The notes: generated from the letters alone by a model not told the origin. A stretch of 40,942 bases of DNA from Acidilobaceae archaeon (GCA_028276165.1 JAPYWV010000003.1:1-40942), one strand, 5' to 3'. Counted from the stretch's first letter, positions 24,248-32,779 are shown. Made by a program: numbers and translations.

Positions 24248-24448
24248 GGATAGCGGGGGAGGACTATGCATTGTTCTTGTCGGGAAGACTGGTTGGGGGT
24301 GTCCATGAGGCCTGTGCATTGTTTTTGCCAGGAAGACTGGCTTTCTAGGCATTGTTCTTGTCAGGATAGCGAGGGGAGGACTATGGATTGTTTTTGTGAA
24401 GGGTAGGACTATGGATTCTTCTTGTCAGGATAGCCGGAGGCAGTTATG
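24248..24448 (+). repeat. Degenerate direct repeats with GGAGG-ATG modules
   Basis: Five copies of a core like GCATTGTTCTTG begin at 24268, 24316, 24349, 24385 and 24413, with accompanying blocks like GGATAGCGAGGGGAGGACT before ATG (24248, 24364, partial near 24402, 24429). Intervals are 48, 33, 36 and 28 bp. The first four cores are in one reading frame and encode C-x-C units; the fifth is out of frame and leads into the ATG of the TrmY-like gene. The units differ at many positions, so this is not a recent tandem array, and it lacks the regular spacers of a CRISPR. Confidence 0.7.
24266..24406 (+). CDS. 46-aa Cys-rich repeat micro-ORF
   Basis: Too short for the track. ATG 24266 to TAG 24404 encodes four repeated [HD]-C-[SF]-C units: HCSCREDW, HCFCQEDW, HCSCQDSEG and DCFCEG, eight cysteines in 46 residues. 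The repeats stay in frame although their spacing varies (48, 33, 36 bp), and some differences are silent (TGT/TGC, TTG/CTT). Both facts favour coding. GGGGGAGG directly precedes the ATG, and a weak TATA-like CATATTGTA lies about 30 bp upstream. A small metal- or cluster-binding peptide is conceivable; no known family comes to mind. It could also be an accident of a DNA repeat. Confidence 0.4.
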   Translation: MHCSCREDWLGVSMRPVHCFCQEDWLSRHCSCQDSEGRTMDCFCEG

Positions 24449-24937
24449 GGGGTAGGGTTCGAGGTTAAAGGGTATAGGAGGGTTCATGTATACACGGATC
24501 CACAGGATTTACTTGATGTAGCTAGGTTTATAGCTGGGGCTTTACTCCTCTCACATGGTATCAGACGTGACACAGTTGCAGTGGTTAAACTGGGGGACTC
24601 GTGGCTGGTAGCGCCGGGGGATAAGGTTAGACATTTGAGGCCTGATGAGGAGACCCTTGAGGGCTGGATTAAGGCTGTCCTAAGGGGGGCTAGGCTGGGT
24701 GTTGCTATGGTTAAGTCCGAGCCCTCCTACGATGGTTACAGGGTGTGTCTTAGCCTGGAGGGCTCACCTCTCATAGAGATGCTTAGGATGCCCAAGAGGG
24801 ATACCTACGTGCTGGACTACTCCAGCATGGAGGAGTGCGATGTAAGGTATAGGAGGCCTGGTAGGCTGAGGGAGTACATGTTAGCACCCTTGGTTAACAT
24901 GATAATCGATAACATCGAGTGGAGCTCCCCGGGGTAA
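24446..24937 (+). CDS. Divergent TrmY/DUF358-like SPOUT protein (short)
   Basis: A 163-aa protein. The stretch LLLSHGIRRDTVAVVKLGDS followed by RHLRPDEETLEGWIKAVLR resembles, from memory, the FLSHxIRRDV and SPDERxxxxIKKAL blocks of TrmY, the SPOUT methyltransferase that makes N1-methylpseudouridine at tRNA position 54. The C-terminal APLVNMIIDNIEW could correspond to the last helix. However, the protein is about 40 residues shorter than TrmY and the Gly-rich AdoMet loop (IGDHxG type) is not evident, so methyltransferase activity is doubtful. The context with Pus10, which makes the substrate pseudouridine 54, supports a link. The ATG lies in the last copy of the upstream repeat. Confidence 0.45.
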   Translation: MGVGFEVKGYRRVHVYTDPQDLLDVARFIAGALLLSHGIRRDTVAVVKLGDSWLVAPGDKVRHLRPDEETLEGWIKAVLRGARLGVAMVKSEPSYDGYRVCLSLEGSPLIEMLRMPKRDTYVLDYSSMEECDVRYRRPGRLREYMLAPLVNMIIDNIEWSSPG

Positions 24938-24986
24938 AACCAGCCCTTTTAGCCCCCCAACAGCCACCTATGATGGGGGGTTTGGG

Positions 24987-25664
24987 GTGTTGAGACCCTA
25001 CACTATCATATTCTCCACGGAGACGGTTGATGGTAGGATTGCTAGTAGGACTGGGTTCTCCAAGCTTAGCTGCCACGAGGACCTAGTGTTACTCCACAAG
25101 CTTAGAGCCTGGAGTGATGCTGTCATGGTCGGGGCTAACACTGTACTAGTAGACAATCCAAGCCTGACATTGAGGCTAGCAACTGGTAGGAGCCCCTACA
25201 GGGTTGTCGTTGACGCCAGCCTCAGGGTACCCCCCACTGCGAGGGTGTTCACGACACCGGGTAGAGGTGTACTGGTAACCCTTGAAAGGTGGGGTGAGGA
25301 TAGGCTGAGAGAGTACCTCGATAGAGGGGTCGTAGTCGTTAGGGCTGGCTCCGAGAAACTAGACCTTGTCAAGGCGATGCAGGAGCTCTACAAGCTAGGT
25401 GTGAGAAGGCTCCTAGTGGAGGGAGGTGGGATGCTAAACTGTAGCCTACTAGCGGAGGGGCTCGTAGACGAGGTTAGAGTAACAATAGCACCATACATAT
25501 TCGGCTCAGGGACATCACTAGCAACATGCGAGGCATTCGACGGGGAGAGGAGTAGAGTAGAGCTAGCTCTAGAAAGCTACCACGAAGTATGCCCGGGCTG
25601 GATCCACATAGCATACAGGGTCCTAAAACCAAGACAACCCATACCCATACAAGCCCCATCCTAG
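24987..25664 (+). CDS. 2,5-diamino-6-ribosylamino-pyrimidinone phosphate reductase (RibD C-terminal type)
   Basis: Archaeal riboflavin-pathway reductase that reduces the ribosyl side chain of the diaminopyrimidine intermediate using NAD(P)H, before deamination. Diagnostic parts: STETVDGRIASR near the N-terminus (dihydrofolate-reductase-like fold), MVGANTVLVDNPSLTLR (about 47-63), PYRVVVDASLRVP and VRRLLVEGGGMLN (about 143). 225 aa, as expected for the stand-alone archaeal enzyme without a deaminase domain. GTG 24987 is used. The 49-bp gap before it contains a C6/G6 inverted repeat (CCCCCC...GGGGGG) that could hide or expose the ribosome site. Confidence 0.88.
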   Translation: MLRPYTIIFSTETVDGRIASRTGFSKLSCHEDLVLLHKLRAWSDAVMVGANTVLVDNPSLTLRLATGRSPYRVVVDASLRVPPTARVFTTPGRGVLVTLERWGEDRLREYLDRGVVVVRAGSEKLDLVKAMQELYKLGVRRLLVEGGGMLNCSLLAEGLVDEVRVTIAPYIFGSGTSLATCEAFDGERSRVELALESYHEVCPGWIHIAYRVLKPRQPIPIQAPS

Positions 25665-25802
25665 CACTAGCACACCTTGAAGCAACCACCATTAAACCTT
25701 AAGCTTATCCTCTGAGGGAGCACCACCCATAATCCCTCTATAAGCGTGTTCCCGAAGGCTAAGGGCTACACGAGCTCCACGACGGCTCTAAGGCATCCCT
25801 TC
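25665..25802. other. Short convergent intergenic gap
   Basis: This 138-bp gap lies between the 3' ends of the reductase and the membrane protein. I see no gene and no clear hairpin with a T run. Confidence 0.3.
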
Positions 25803-26573
25803 TCACGCTAGGATACGATAAGCTATTGCTACGGCGATGACCACTATGAGTAGGACTACGATGAGGTACTGTAGACTAGTCGTTATGCGGAATAGCCTTC
25901 CAGCCACAATTGAGCTTATAGCATCACAGTAGACATAAGCTCTAACAGCGTAAACAGTGGCAGACACTATTACAGCGGTAAAGAGTGCTAGTACGAGGCT
26001 GAGGTTGAAGTTGCCGGAGATAGTGTGGAGGAGGAGCGTGAGTGCGAGGACTAGTGGAGGCGCTATTAACGCGTAATAGTATGTAAAAAGAAGCCTTCCA
26101 AGCAGATCGGCCTCTCCTCTATCCATGGAACTCCACCAAACCCTACAATACTCCACCCTCTCCTCCCAATCCTTCATCCAAGGTAGCTTAGGGATTCTAG
26201 GCTGTGGCTCAGTACCGGAGAGCCTCGTAAGTAAACCAAGGGGTATTAAGGCTATGAATACTAGGCCGAGAGCTCCGAGAGCTAGAGCTAGGTAGGGGTG
26301 AGTCTCATACACATGACGTCCAAGGCGGCCTGTTAAACCCCAGTATGCCATTAAACTAAAGAGTGCTATCCCTAGAACAGCGAAGAGAATCTCACCTAGC
26401 CTAAAAAGCGGGATCAAAAACCTGGGAAAACCTATCCTCCCTAAAAACCTAGCCATAACCCCCTCGTTTAAGAGAGCATTGCGTAATCGAGTAACTCCAA
26501 CGAGAACCCCTGCAACCCCAAAGAATAATCCTAAAACGTTTACCACTAGTATAGCCGTGTCTGTAAAGTCCAC
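25803..26573 (-). CDS. Multi-pass membrane protein of unknown function
   Basis: I do not recognise a family. The 256-aa product has about six hydrophobic segments: AILVVNVLGLFFGVAGVLVG at the N-terminus, ILFAVLGIALFSLMAYWG, LALALGALGLVFIALIPLG, then a 45-residue soluble stretch (SGTEPQPRIP to EADLLGRLL, rich in Trp and charged residues), then three more (YALIAPPLVLALTLLL, LVLALFTAVIVSATVY, QYLIVVLLIVVIAVAIAY). There is no transport signature motif. GTG start. A TTATTTAGG box on the minus strand lies about 35 bp upstream. It stands alone between convergent and divergent neighbours. Confidence 0.7.
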   Translation of the reverse strand: MDFTDTAILVVNVLGLFFGVAGVLVGVTRLRNALLNEGVMARFLGRIGFPRFLIPLFRLGEILFAVLGIALFSLMAYWGLTGRLGRHVYETHPYLALALGALGLVFIALIPLGLLTRLSGTEPQPRIPKLPWMKDWEERVEYCRVWWSSMDRGEADLLGRLLFTYYYALIAPPLVLALTLLLHTISGNFNLSLVLALFTAVIVSATVYAVRAYVYCDAISSIVAGRLFRITTSLQYLIVVLLIVVIAVAIAYRILA

Positions 26574-26758
26574 GCTTTCACCAATGCTATACTGGATAGC
26601 CTAGCCTAAATAAGTTATATGTCCATGTTATTGAACTCACCATTAGGTTATGCTAAGCACCCTCTACAATAGAGTCCTCGCGTGCAAAACTCAGTCATAT
26701 TTGAAGAGTCTTAGCTGGTGGTGCTCTTAAAAGGTTTAGGGGACAATATCTTTGATGG
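26574..26758. other. Divergent intergenic region
   Basis: This 185-bp region carries the promoters of the two flanking genes: TTATTTAGG near 26605-26615 for the minus-strand membrane gene and CTTAAAAGG near 26725-26733 for the plus-strand gene. Nothing else is evident. Confidence 0.35.
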
Positions 26759-27442
26759 ATGGGAGCTGGGGATAGGGGAGTCGTAGGTCTCTCTGCGACT
26801 CCACGATCTTGCGGGTCTCCGGGGTTGATAGTCTTGTCCCGTAAGGGGGATGAGGATGTCGTCGAAGTCGAGGTTGAACTCGGGGAGTTCGTCGAGCTTA
26901 GAAAGGAGGGTGATCGTTATGTGGTTGTTTTTGAGCATGCGAGGGTAGAGGTCCCCGAGGATTTGATTAGATATGTAGCCCTCTACTATGCTGCACCTCT
27001 ACGTGGGTTCTTCCTAGTAGGTGATCCTGGAGATGAGGAGTTGAAGCTTTTCGAGAAGGATGGGGTTAAATACATATCAATACCATCACTTGAAGAGGGT
27101 AACCCCCTGGTCTTAAAGTATGAGTCCGAAGAGTACGATGAGGAGTTTGCTAGAAACTTCAATAAGTCATATAAGGCGGTATGGGTTAAATACGATCCAT
27201 ACAAAGGCTGGGAGGCGGTACTCTCCTACGGGAGCTCCGAGGATGAGGCCTTTGAATCGCTACTGGAGAGAGTGGTAGATGATATGGTAGAGTGGGTTAA
27301 TAGAGAGAAGAGGATAGACTTCGTATTCGAGATAGCCAGTGCAGACCCCCGGGAAGCATTTAGGATAGCTGATGAGTATAGGCGTAAAGGTTCATCTAAA
27401 CCTGGGAAGCAGGTGAGGAAGCGTAGGAGAGTACATCGCTAG
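26759..27442 (+). CDS. Acidic protein with basic C-terminal tail, unknown function
   Basis: I do not recognise a family. 227 aa. The main body is strongly acidic and beta-rich (DEDVVEVEVELGEFVELRKEG, YESEEYDEEFARNFNK), while the last 20 residues are basic (SSKPGKQVRKRRRVHR), a tail that could bind nucleic acid or the ribosome. No membrane segment or cysteine motif is seen. ATG 26759 lies about 30 bp after CTTAAAAGG; the overlapping ATG at 26755 is in another frame. It is monocistronic by position. A hairpin with a T run follows about 150 bp downstream. Confidence 0.65.
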   Translation: MGAGDRGVVGLSATPRSCGSPGLIVLSRKGDEDVVEVEVELGEFVELRKEGDRYVVVFEHARVEVPEDLIRYVALYYAAPLRGFFLVGDPGDEELKLFEKDGVKYISIPSLEEGNPLVLKYESEEYDEEFARNFNKSYKAVWVKYDPYKGWEAVLSYGSSEDEAFESLLERVVDDMVEWVNREKRIDFVFEIASADPREAFRIADEYRRKGSSKPGKQVRKRRRVHR

Positions 27443-27592
27443 AGGAATTATACCCCACTAAAAAGAGTGAAAGACTTTTAAGATGGAGAGCGACCCGTAG
27501 AAATTAGTGTTAAAAACTCTGGTATTAAGGGTTACTTTGGTCGAGAGATCTTATGGAGTTCAGTTCTAGGCGTGCTATCACGTCATGGTAGG
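27443..27592 (+). other. Intergenic region with TATA-like box and repeated GGGTTACTTTG
   Basis: No ORF of note. GACTTTTAAG near 27473-27480 is TATA-like. GGGTTACTTTG occurs near 27529 and again as the left arm of the terminator hairpin near 27593. A short non-coding RNA between the box and the hairpin is possible but unproven. Confidence 0.3.
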
Positions 27593-27629
27593 GGGTTACT
27601 TTGAGCTCTAGCTCTAGTAACCCTTTTCT
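27593..27629 (+). terminator. Hairpin with T run
   Basis: GGGTTACT (27593-27600) pairs with AGTAACCC (27616-27623), with an inner GAGC-TCTA-GCTC stem, followed by TTTTCTC. On the plus strand this is a textbook stem plus T-tract. It lies between the convergent ends of the acidic-protein gene and tatD, so it probably ends the former or a small RNA. On the minus strand it has no T run. Confidence 0.6.
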
Positions 27630-27644
27630 CTACCTCCCTACGGG

Positions 27645-28502
27645 TTAAGGCGGTTTAACGCCATATGTTTTCGTTATGTTGTCTACGTTGATTCTGTACA
27701 CTTTCTCCTCTATATCCTTTGATTTTGTAGCTATTCTTGCTATGTTGTTCGCCATATCCCATGGTGTTGTGACCGCTCCCGGTCTTTTCGGATCGTCTAG
27801 GTAGTCGCTTTCCAGCGTGTATGTTGGTTCTAGGTTCTCTAGTACGTGTTCTAGTAGTCTCGGTATCCCCGGTATTGTTGCTTGGTAGCCTCTTCTCGCT
27901 GCTTCCACCGCTACCCTTGGCTCTGCATGGTGGAATACCAGTTTTCCTCTTTTAGCGTTAAGCCTTCTCGTTATAACGTCCACTAGTTCTACTGTCGCCT
28001 CCCCTGCTTGCTCTAGGTGCATGTGCACTACTATGTCTTTGTCTCTCGCTATTTCTACCGCCTTCTCTAGTATCATGTTTGCTACCAACACCCTCTCACT
28101 CGTGGTCTTATAGTGTTGCCTCCCAACCTCCCCTATTCCGTCTATCACACCTCTATCAACTAGCTTCGAGAGCTCCTCTAAGACCTTAAACCCCAGTTCT
28201 AGGACCTCCAGTGGTTTCAACCCGTTCTTGTCTATCAGCTTGTCCACCTCAGCTGGGTGGAAGCCCGCTAGACAGTACACGATAAGCCCCTCCTCTCTAG
28301 CCCTCCTACACTCCCCTGCATGTATGAGGGCTGCCTTAACGTAAGCTTCTACACTGGAACCCTCCACACCGTAGGCTGACGGTGGTAGCGATACAAGGGC
28401 TATAAACCAGCCCCCAACACTCCTAAACCTCCTAGCGACCTCCCCAGCACCAAGCCCCCTGACTGGGTTGATGTGCGCATGTGAGTCGGCCACGGGGATC
28501 AA
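27645..28502 (-). CDS. TatD-family metal-dependent hydrolase
   Basis: A TIM-barrel metallohydrolase of 285 aa. Metal ligands are visible in order: DSHAH (about 7-11), GIGEVGR with the bridging Glu (about 124), HMHLEQ (about 160), a His in VFHHAEP (about 192) and the Asp in ESDYLDDP (about 236). TatD proteins are Mg-dependent nucleases or related hydrolases; the substrate here is unknown. TTG 28502 follows GGAGGGTG, a good ribosome site, 15 bp after gatB, so it is probably the last gene of the gatCAB operon. GTG 28493 is an alternative start. Confidence 0.85.
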   Translation of the reverse strand: MIPVADSHAHINPVRGLGAGEVARRFRSVGGWFIALVSLPPSAYGVEGSSVEAYVKAALIHAGECRRAREEGLIVYCLAGFHPAEVDKLIDKNGLKPLEVLELGFKVLEELSKLVDRGVIDGIGEVGRQHYKTTSERVLVANMILEKAVEIARDKDIVVHMHLEQAGEATVELVDVITRRLNAKRGKLVFHHAEPRVAVEAARRGYQATIPGIPRLLEHVLENLEPTYTLESDYLDDPKRPGAVTTPWDMANNIARIATKSKDIEEKVYRINVDNITKTYGVKPP

Positions 28503-28517
28503 GGGATTGCACCCTCC

Positions 28518-29969
28518 CTAGCCTCCAGCCCCCATAGCACTCTTAATCCTCTTCTCCAACGCCTCCCTTATAACCCTTGGGTCTACAGCCTTCCTCCCAA
28601 TCTTCTTTATAACCCTTCCTACAAGGTAGTTTAGAGCCTGGGTTTTACCCTGTAGGTAGTCTCTGACAGCTTTAACCTCCTCCCTTAGAACCTCCTCTAC
28701 GGCCACATCTATATCGCTCGCTCTCTCAGGTAGGATTGTTTCAAGCCTAGCCTGTGGGTTTGACGCTAGAGCTGGTATTACGAGGCCTTTGATCGTATCG
28801 TACGTATAGACCCCTGATATGGTTAGCTTAACCAGCTCTAACACCGTCTCCGGTGGAGGCCAGTTTGATGGATCATAGGGGTCCTTGCCCTGCTCTCTAA
28901 GCTCCCCCTTGTAGTCTACAGCTAGTATCCTAGCTGTCAACTGCGGGTCGCCACCCAAGCTTACAGTCTTCCTGAAGAGCTCTAGCGATGGCCTCGTTGT
29001 TAGAAGGCTCCAAGCATGTTCTGGAGGCACGTTGAGCTTCAGGAGCTCCCCTAGCAACGCCCGTAGATCAGCCTTCGCAGCCATCCCCATAGCTTTCTCC
29101 AACATCTCCCCCGTTATAGCTATTGGTGGTAGATCGGGGTCTGGGAAGTAGAGGTACTCCTCCTCATACTCCTTATGCCTTAGGGGCCTCGTAACCCCCC
29201 TCATTGCATCCCAATGCCTCGTCTCCCTCTCTATGAGGCCCCCAGCCTCCCTGATCTTAGTCTGTCTTAGGATCTCGTAGTTTAAAGCCTTCTCTACATC
29301 CAGTGTGCTACCAATGTTCTTAACCTCAACCCTCTCCCCACCATTAACACTTATGTTAGCATCGACCCTGAAGACCCCCTCAAGCCTTGGGTTTGTAACC
29401 CCGAGGTACTCTAGCATGAGGAGTAGGTGCTCTACTAGGAGCCTTGCATCCCTAGGCGTTCTTATGTCGGGTTCTGTTACAATCTCTAGTAGTGGGACGC
29501 CACTCCTATTGTAGTCTACGAGTGCGTAGGGGCTCCCCGTTATGCCCCCCTCCTCGTAGACAGTCCTTCCGGGATCCTCTTCTATGTTAATCCTCCTTAT
29601 CCTACAGGTCTTCCACTCCCAGGTTGAGGGGTCTAGGAAGCTTATAACCCCGTTCCTACATATGGGTACACCGCCTGCCCTCTCGAACATGCTAATCTGG
29701 TAGTTCTTGGGGAGGTCTGGGTAGAAGTAGTGCTTTCTAGTGAAGACTATAAACTTCGGTATCTCGCATTTCAAAGCTAGAGCTGTGGCTAGAGCGAGCT
29801 CCACACTCCTCCTACTAACAACGGGTAGAGCTCCTGGTAGCCCTAGGCATACGGGGCATACATTGGTATTAACATCTAACCCCCTGTAGTTAGCCTTACA
29901 GTTGCAGAATAGCTTTGAGCCGGCCTCGCTCATCTGAACATGTATCTCAAGCCCAATGGTCACCTTCAA
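28518..29969 (-). CDS. gatB: Asp/Glu-tRNA amidotransferase subunit B
   Basis: Kinase and tRNA-binding subunit of GatCAB, which converts mischarged Asp-tRNA(Asn) and/or Glu-tRNA(Gln) to the amide form. Visible: IGLEIHVQ at the N-terminus, zinc cysteines CNC and CPVC (about 22-41), the GatB signature [13 protein letters not shown] (about 82-94), INIEEDPGR, and the C-terminal YqeY-like tail domain (about 350-483). 483 aa. The TTG start overlaps the gatA stop (TTGA). Archaea usually use GatDE for Gln, so Asn-tRNA formation is the likelier duty. Confidence 0.95.
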   Translation of the reverse strand: MKVTIGLEIHVQMSEAGSKLFCNCKANYRGLDVNTNVCPVCLGLPGALPVVSRRSVELALATALALKCEIPKFIVFTRKHYFYPDLPKNYQISMFERAGGVPICRNGVISFLDPSTWEWKTCRIRRINIEEDPGRTVYEEGGITGSPYALVDYNRSGVPLLEIVTEPDIRTPRDARLLVEHLLLMLEYLGVTNPRLEGVFRVDANISVNGGERVEVKNIGSTLDVEKALNYEILRQTKIREAGGLIERETRHWDAMRGVTRPLRHKEYEEEYLYFPDPDLPPIAITGEMLEKAMGMAAKADLRALLGELLKLNVPPEHAWSLLTTRPSLELFRKTVSLGGDPQLTARILAVDYKGELREQGKDPYDPSNWPPPETVLELVKLTISGVYTYDTIKGLVIPALASNPQARLETILPERASDIDVAVEEVLREEVKAVRDYLQGKTQALNYLVGRVIKKIGRKAVDPRVIREALEKRIKSAMGAGG

Positions 29970-31420
29970 TCCACGACAACCCCCGCTAGCCCCGTTAGCT
30001 CTTCGACGAGGAGCCCAAGGGATACAAGCTCCTCCTCTCCCAGCGGTTTACCCATCCACTGGATCCCTATGGGTAGCCCATTGTGGAACTCTATAGGTTG
30101 GACTAGGGCTGGAACCCCTGCTAGGTTGGCTATAACAGTGTACACGTCCATAGCGTAGAGCTTCAGAGGGTCGTCTAGCCTCTCCCCAAGCCTTGGTGGT
30201 AGTATTGGCGACGCCTGGGATGCTATTATGCAGTTCCTCGTTATCCTTAGAACCTCGTCTCTTAAAACCCTCCTGATCTTGGTAGCAGCCACGTAGTACT
30301 CATCCCTATAGCCTTCGCTTAGAGCGTAAACCCCCATTAGTATCCTCTTCTTAACCTCCCTACCAAAACCCTTCATCCTAGCTAGCTCCACATCCTCCTC
30401 CCAGGAGCTCCCACCACCCTTCATGGGGTAGAATACACCATCATATCTAGCCAGGTTACTTGACGCCTCGGCGAAGGCTATGGTGTAGTATGCTGGGAGA
30501 GCCTTGGAGGCGATGGGGAGCTCCTCCTCCCTCAACTCGACCCCCTCTGATTCAAGCCTCTTAAGGATCCTCCAGTAGGCCCTCTCTATAACCTCATCAG
30601 CTCCCTCCGCCAGCTCCTTAACAATACATATTGTAACCCTCCTTGGGTCGGCTTTGCTAGCTGTAAACGTTCTAGGCTTATCAACCCTTAAGCTAGTGGC
30701 ATCCAGGGGGTCCCAGCCTCCTATAACGTCTAGGAGTAGGGCTACATCCCTTACGCTCCTAGCCATAGGTGATATTTGCTCTAGGCTATTACCATAGGGT
30801 ATGAGGCCGTACCTGCTGACAAGACCATATGTCGGTTTAAAACCTACTGTTGCGGTGTAAGCTGCGGGGAGCCTAGCGGAACCACCTGTATCACTACCCA
30901 GGGATAGATCTGAACCGCCATAGGCTAGGGATGCAGCACTACCACCACTACTACCGCCAGGAACCCTCTCGGGATCCCAGGGGTTCCTTGTGGGGCCGAA
31001 GGCGCTGAGCTCCGTCGTGGAGCCCATCGCGAACTCGTCTAGGTTAGTCTTACCAATGATTATGGCGTCCTCGCCTAGGAGCCTCTCCACAACAGTTGCA
31101 TTGAAGGGTGGAATGTAGGGGTCTAGCATCCTAGAACCAGCTGTTGTTGGTAGGAAGCTAGTGCAGATGTTATCCTTGACGGAGACTAGTAGGCCTGCAA
31201 GCTTACCAACCCTCTCCCCGGCTCGAATACCTCTAGCTACCCTCTCTGCCTCTTCAACAACGAGATCCGGGGATTCAAGGGATATGTAGGCGTTAACAAC
31301 CCCCTCCCACCTGCTAATGGCTTCAAGGACTTTGTACGCGTGTTCAACAGGATCCTCAACCCCCTCCCTGAAATCCCTAGCTAGCTCCCATGCCTGCTTA
31401 AGCCTCCTCAACCCTCCCAC
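29966..31420 (-). CDS. gatA: Asp/Glu-tRNA amidotransferase subunit A
   Basis: Glutaminase subunit of GatCAB with the amidase-signature fold. The Ser-cisSer-Lys triad is visible: Lys in VSVKDNI (about 82), Ser in GGSSGGSAA (about 158) and Ser in [12 protein letters not shown] (about 181). The downstream [15 protein letters not shown] and NAYVT-like [16 protein letters not shown] blocks are also conserved. 484 aa. GTG 31420 overlaps the end of gatC by 23 bp; TTG 31411 would overlap by 14 bp. Ammonia released from glutamine is channelled to GatB. Confidence 0.95.
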   Translation of the reverse strand: MGGLRRLKQAWELARDFREGVEDPVEHAYKVLEAISRWEGVVNAYISLESPDLVVEEAERVARGIRAGERVGKLAGLLVSVKDNICTSFLPTTAGSRMLDPYIPPFNATVVERLLGEDAIIIGKTNLDEFAMGSTTELSAFGPTRNPWDPERVPGGSSGGSAASLAYGGSDLSLGSDTGGSARLPAAYTATVGFKPTYGLVSRYGLIPYGNSLEQISPMARSVRDVALLLDVIGGWDPLDATSLRVDKPRTFTASKADPRRVTICIVKELAEGADEVIERAYWRILKRLESEGVELREEELPIASKALPAYYTIAFAEASSNLARYDGVFYPMKGGGSSWEEDVELARMKGFGREVKKRILMGVYALSEGYRDEYYVAATKIRRVLRDEVLRITRNCIIASQASPILPPRLGERLDDPLKLYAMDVYTVIANLAGVPALVQPIEFHNGLPIGIQWMGKPLGEEELVSLGLLVEELTGLAGVVVD

Positions 31421-31712
31421 CCCTCCAGGGTACCTTCACGTAGCCATCCTTAGTATGTACAGGTAGATCTGCTATGCTAATAGTTCTAGGCTCCCCGGGA
31501 TCCCTCAAGGGCCCCCACTCGTCCCAGACATAGTATAGAGGCTCTACGTTCAAACTCTTGGAGATATCACTAACGCTCCTCAGGAACTCAGCTGTCCTCT
31601 CCAAGTCCCTGCACAGGCTCTCAGCCTCCTCACCGGACAACCTTATCTTAGCTAGTGAGGCGAGCTTCCGTAGGAGCTCGTAATAGTTGCACCTCGTCAT
31701 CCCAAACCCCAA
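31398..31712 (-). CDS. gatC: Asp/Glu-tRNA amidotransferase subunit C
   Basis: Small GatC subunit that wraps between GatA and GatB and stabilises them. The [20 protein letters not shown] helix at the N-terminus and the conserved [11 protein letters not shown] segment identify it. The [13 protein letters not shown] stretch corresponds to the usual LREDxV region. 104 aa. The start is TTG 31712, about 27 bp after a TATAATAGC-like box on the minus strand, or ATG 31700. It is the first gene of gatC-gatA-gatB-tatD. Confidence 0.88.
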   Translation of the reverse strand: MGFGMTRCNYYELLRKLASLAKIRLSGEEAESLCRDLERTAEFLRSVSDISKSLNVEPLYYVWDEWGPLRDPGEPRTISIADLPVHTKDGYVKVPWRGGRVEEA

Positions 31713-31860
31713 GGTTCACGTACTAGTAGGAGCTATTATAGCTATAGTCTTCCAACCACGTCACCTCTCAACCCCACATCCATGCCAGGGTGTAAGAGTT
31801 TGATAAACGGTGGCTTGAGTGCATAATACTCCCCTTCTTCCACACCACTAGGGGGTTGGA

Positions 31861-32754
31861 GTGTCAGAGTTGAAGTATGGCTTAGACAGGTGCAGTGCAA
31901 CTACCTTGATAGCTCAAGGGCTCTACCTGGAGCCGGTTATACACCCTAAGCCGGGAGCCGTAACATGCCTTAGACCTCATGGCGATAAGAGTGTTGTAGA
32001 CTTCATAGTTAATGCTTCGCTAGCTGAGATTGCATTACACGAGGCGTGCACCTGGAGGCTTAGGGGTTTAGAGTCCCCCATTGCTAGGGGTTTCGAGGTT
32101 TACAGGCTTCTAGCTTTAAGGGCTGGCTTGAGGACTAACATTGCGCTTGGATCTCTAGTTCTAGCTCTACCCATAGCCTCAGCCCTCTCATCCAAGGCCG
32201 GGGCCCCTGTGGTGGATGTTGTTAGAGAAGCGCATTCAATAGTGGTTAGCGAGACTAGCTCAAGGGATGCAGTGGAGTACTACAAGTTGCTAGAGCTCCT
32301 CAGACCATCACATCTAGGGAGGTACGAGGGCCCAGTACCGGGCATTGGATCAGGCTACCCCACATCCTTCACGGAGGTTCTAAGAGCGGCGTCCTGGGAT
32401 CTAGTTCATAGGGAGCTCCTAGAAGGTTACCCTGTAACACTTGAAGCATTTAAAACGATGTTAGAGAGTAAAGGTTCCATGCACGAGTCCTTTCTCCACA
32501 CTCTACTAGAGCTCCTAGCACGCTACGGTGATACGCTTATAGCGAGTAAGTTCGGGTTCTCCGCCTATAGGAGAGCTAGGATGGAAGCCTTAGAGGCTCT
32601 TAGGATAGCAATGGTGGATAACGTGTACGAGGCTGTAGAGTGGCTCGATAGACTCTGGAGACCACGCGGCTGGAACCCCGGGGCCGTCCTAGATGTAATG
32701 GCGGTAGCCTTAGGCTTACTCTTCTACCATAAAATAGTTGAGGAAAGGAGTTGA
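31861..32754 (+). CDS. CitG/MdcB-like triphosphoribosyl-dephospho-CoA synthase family protein
   Basis: An all-helical protein of 297 aa resembling the CitG/MdcB family. EPVIHPKPGAVTCLRPHGDKS (quoted in part, residues about 24-40) matches the family's substrate-binding N-terminus, LRTNIALGSLVLALPIA (about 94) the N-x-x-L-G motif, and DTLIASKFG (about 220) the conserved D-x-L-I-x-x-K-x-G. In bacteria this enzyme makes the prosthetic-group precursor of citrate or malonate lyase, but no lyase genes are visible here. Convergent with citrate synthase, with 25 bp between stops. The archaeal substrate is unknown. GTG start, with GGGGG just upstream. Confidence 0.75.
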   Translation: MSELKYGLDRCSATTLIAQGLYLEPVIHPKPGAVTCLRPHGDKSVVDFIVNASLAEIALHEACTWRLRGLESPIARGFEVYRLLALRAGLRTNIALGSLVLALPIASALSSKAGAPVVDVVREAHSIVVSETSSRDAVEYYKLLELLRPSHLGRYEGPVPGIGSGYPTSFTEVLRAASWDLVHRELLEGYPVTLEAFKTMLESKGSMHESFLHTLLELLARYGDTLIASKFGFSAYRRARMEALEALRIAMVDNVYEAVEWLDRLWRPRGWNPGAVLDVMAVALGLLFYHKIVEERS

Positions 32755-32779
32755 GAGGGTTGGGGGTTGAGGATCCTTT

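Noticed and set aside
24248-24448. CRISPR array or attachment-site repeats
   Set aside because: The units are degenerate, their spacing is irregular (28-48 bp) and there are no unique equal-length spacers or cas genes. Coding periodicity explains the first four copies better.
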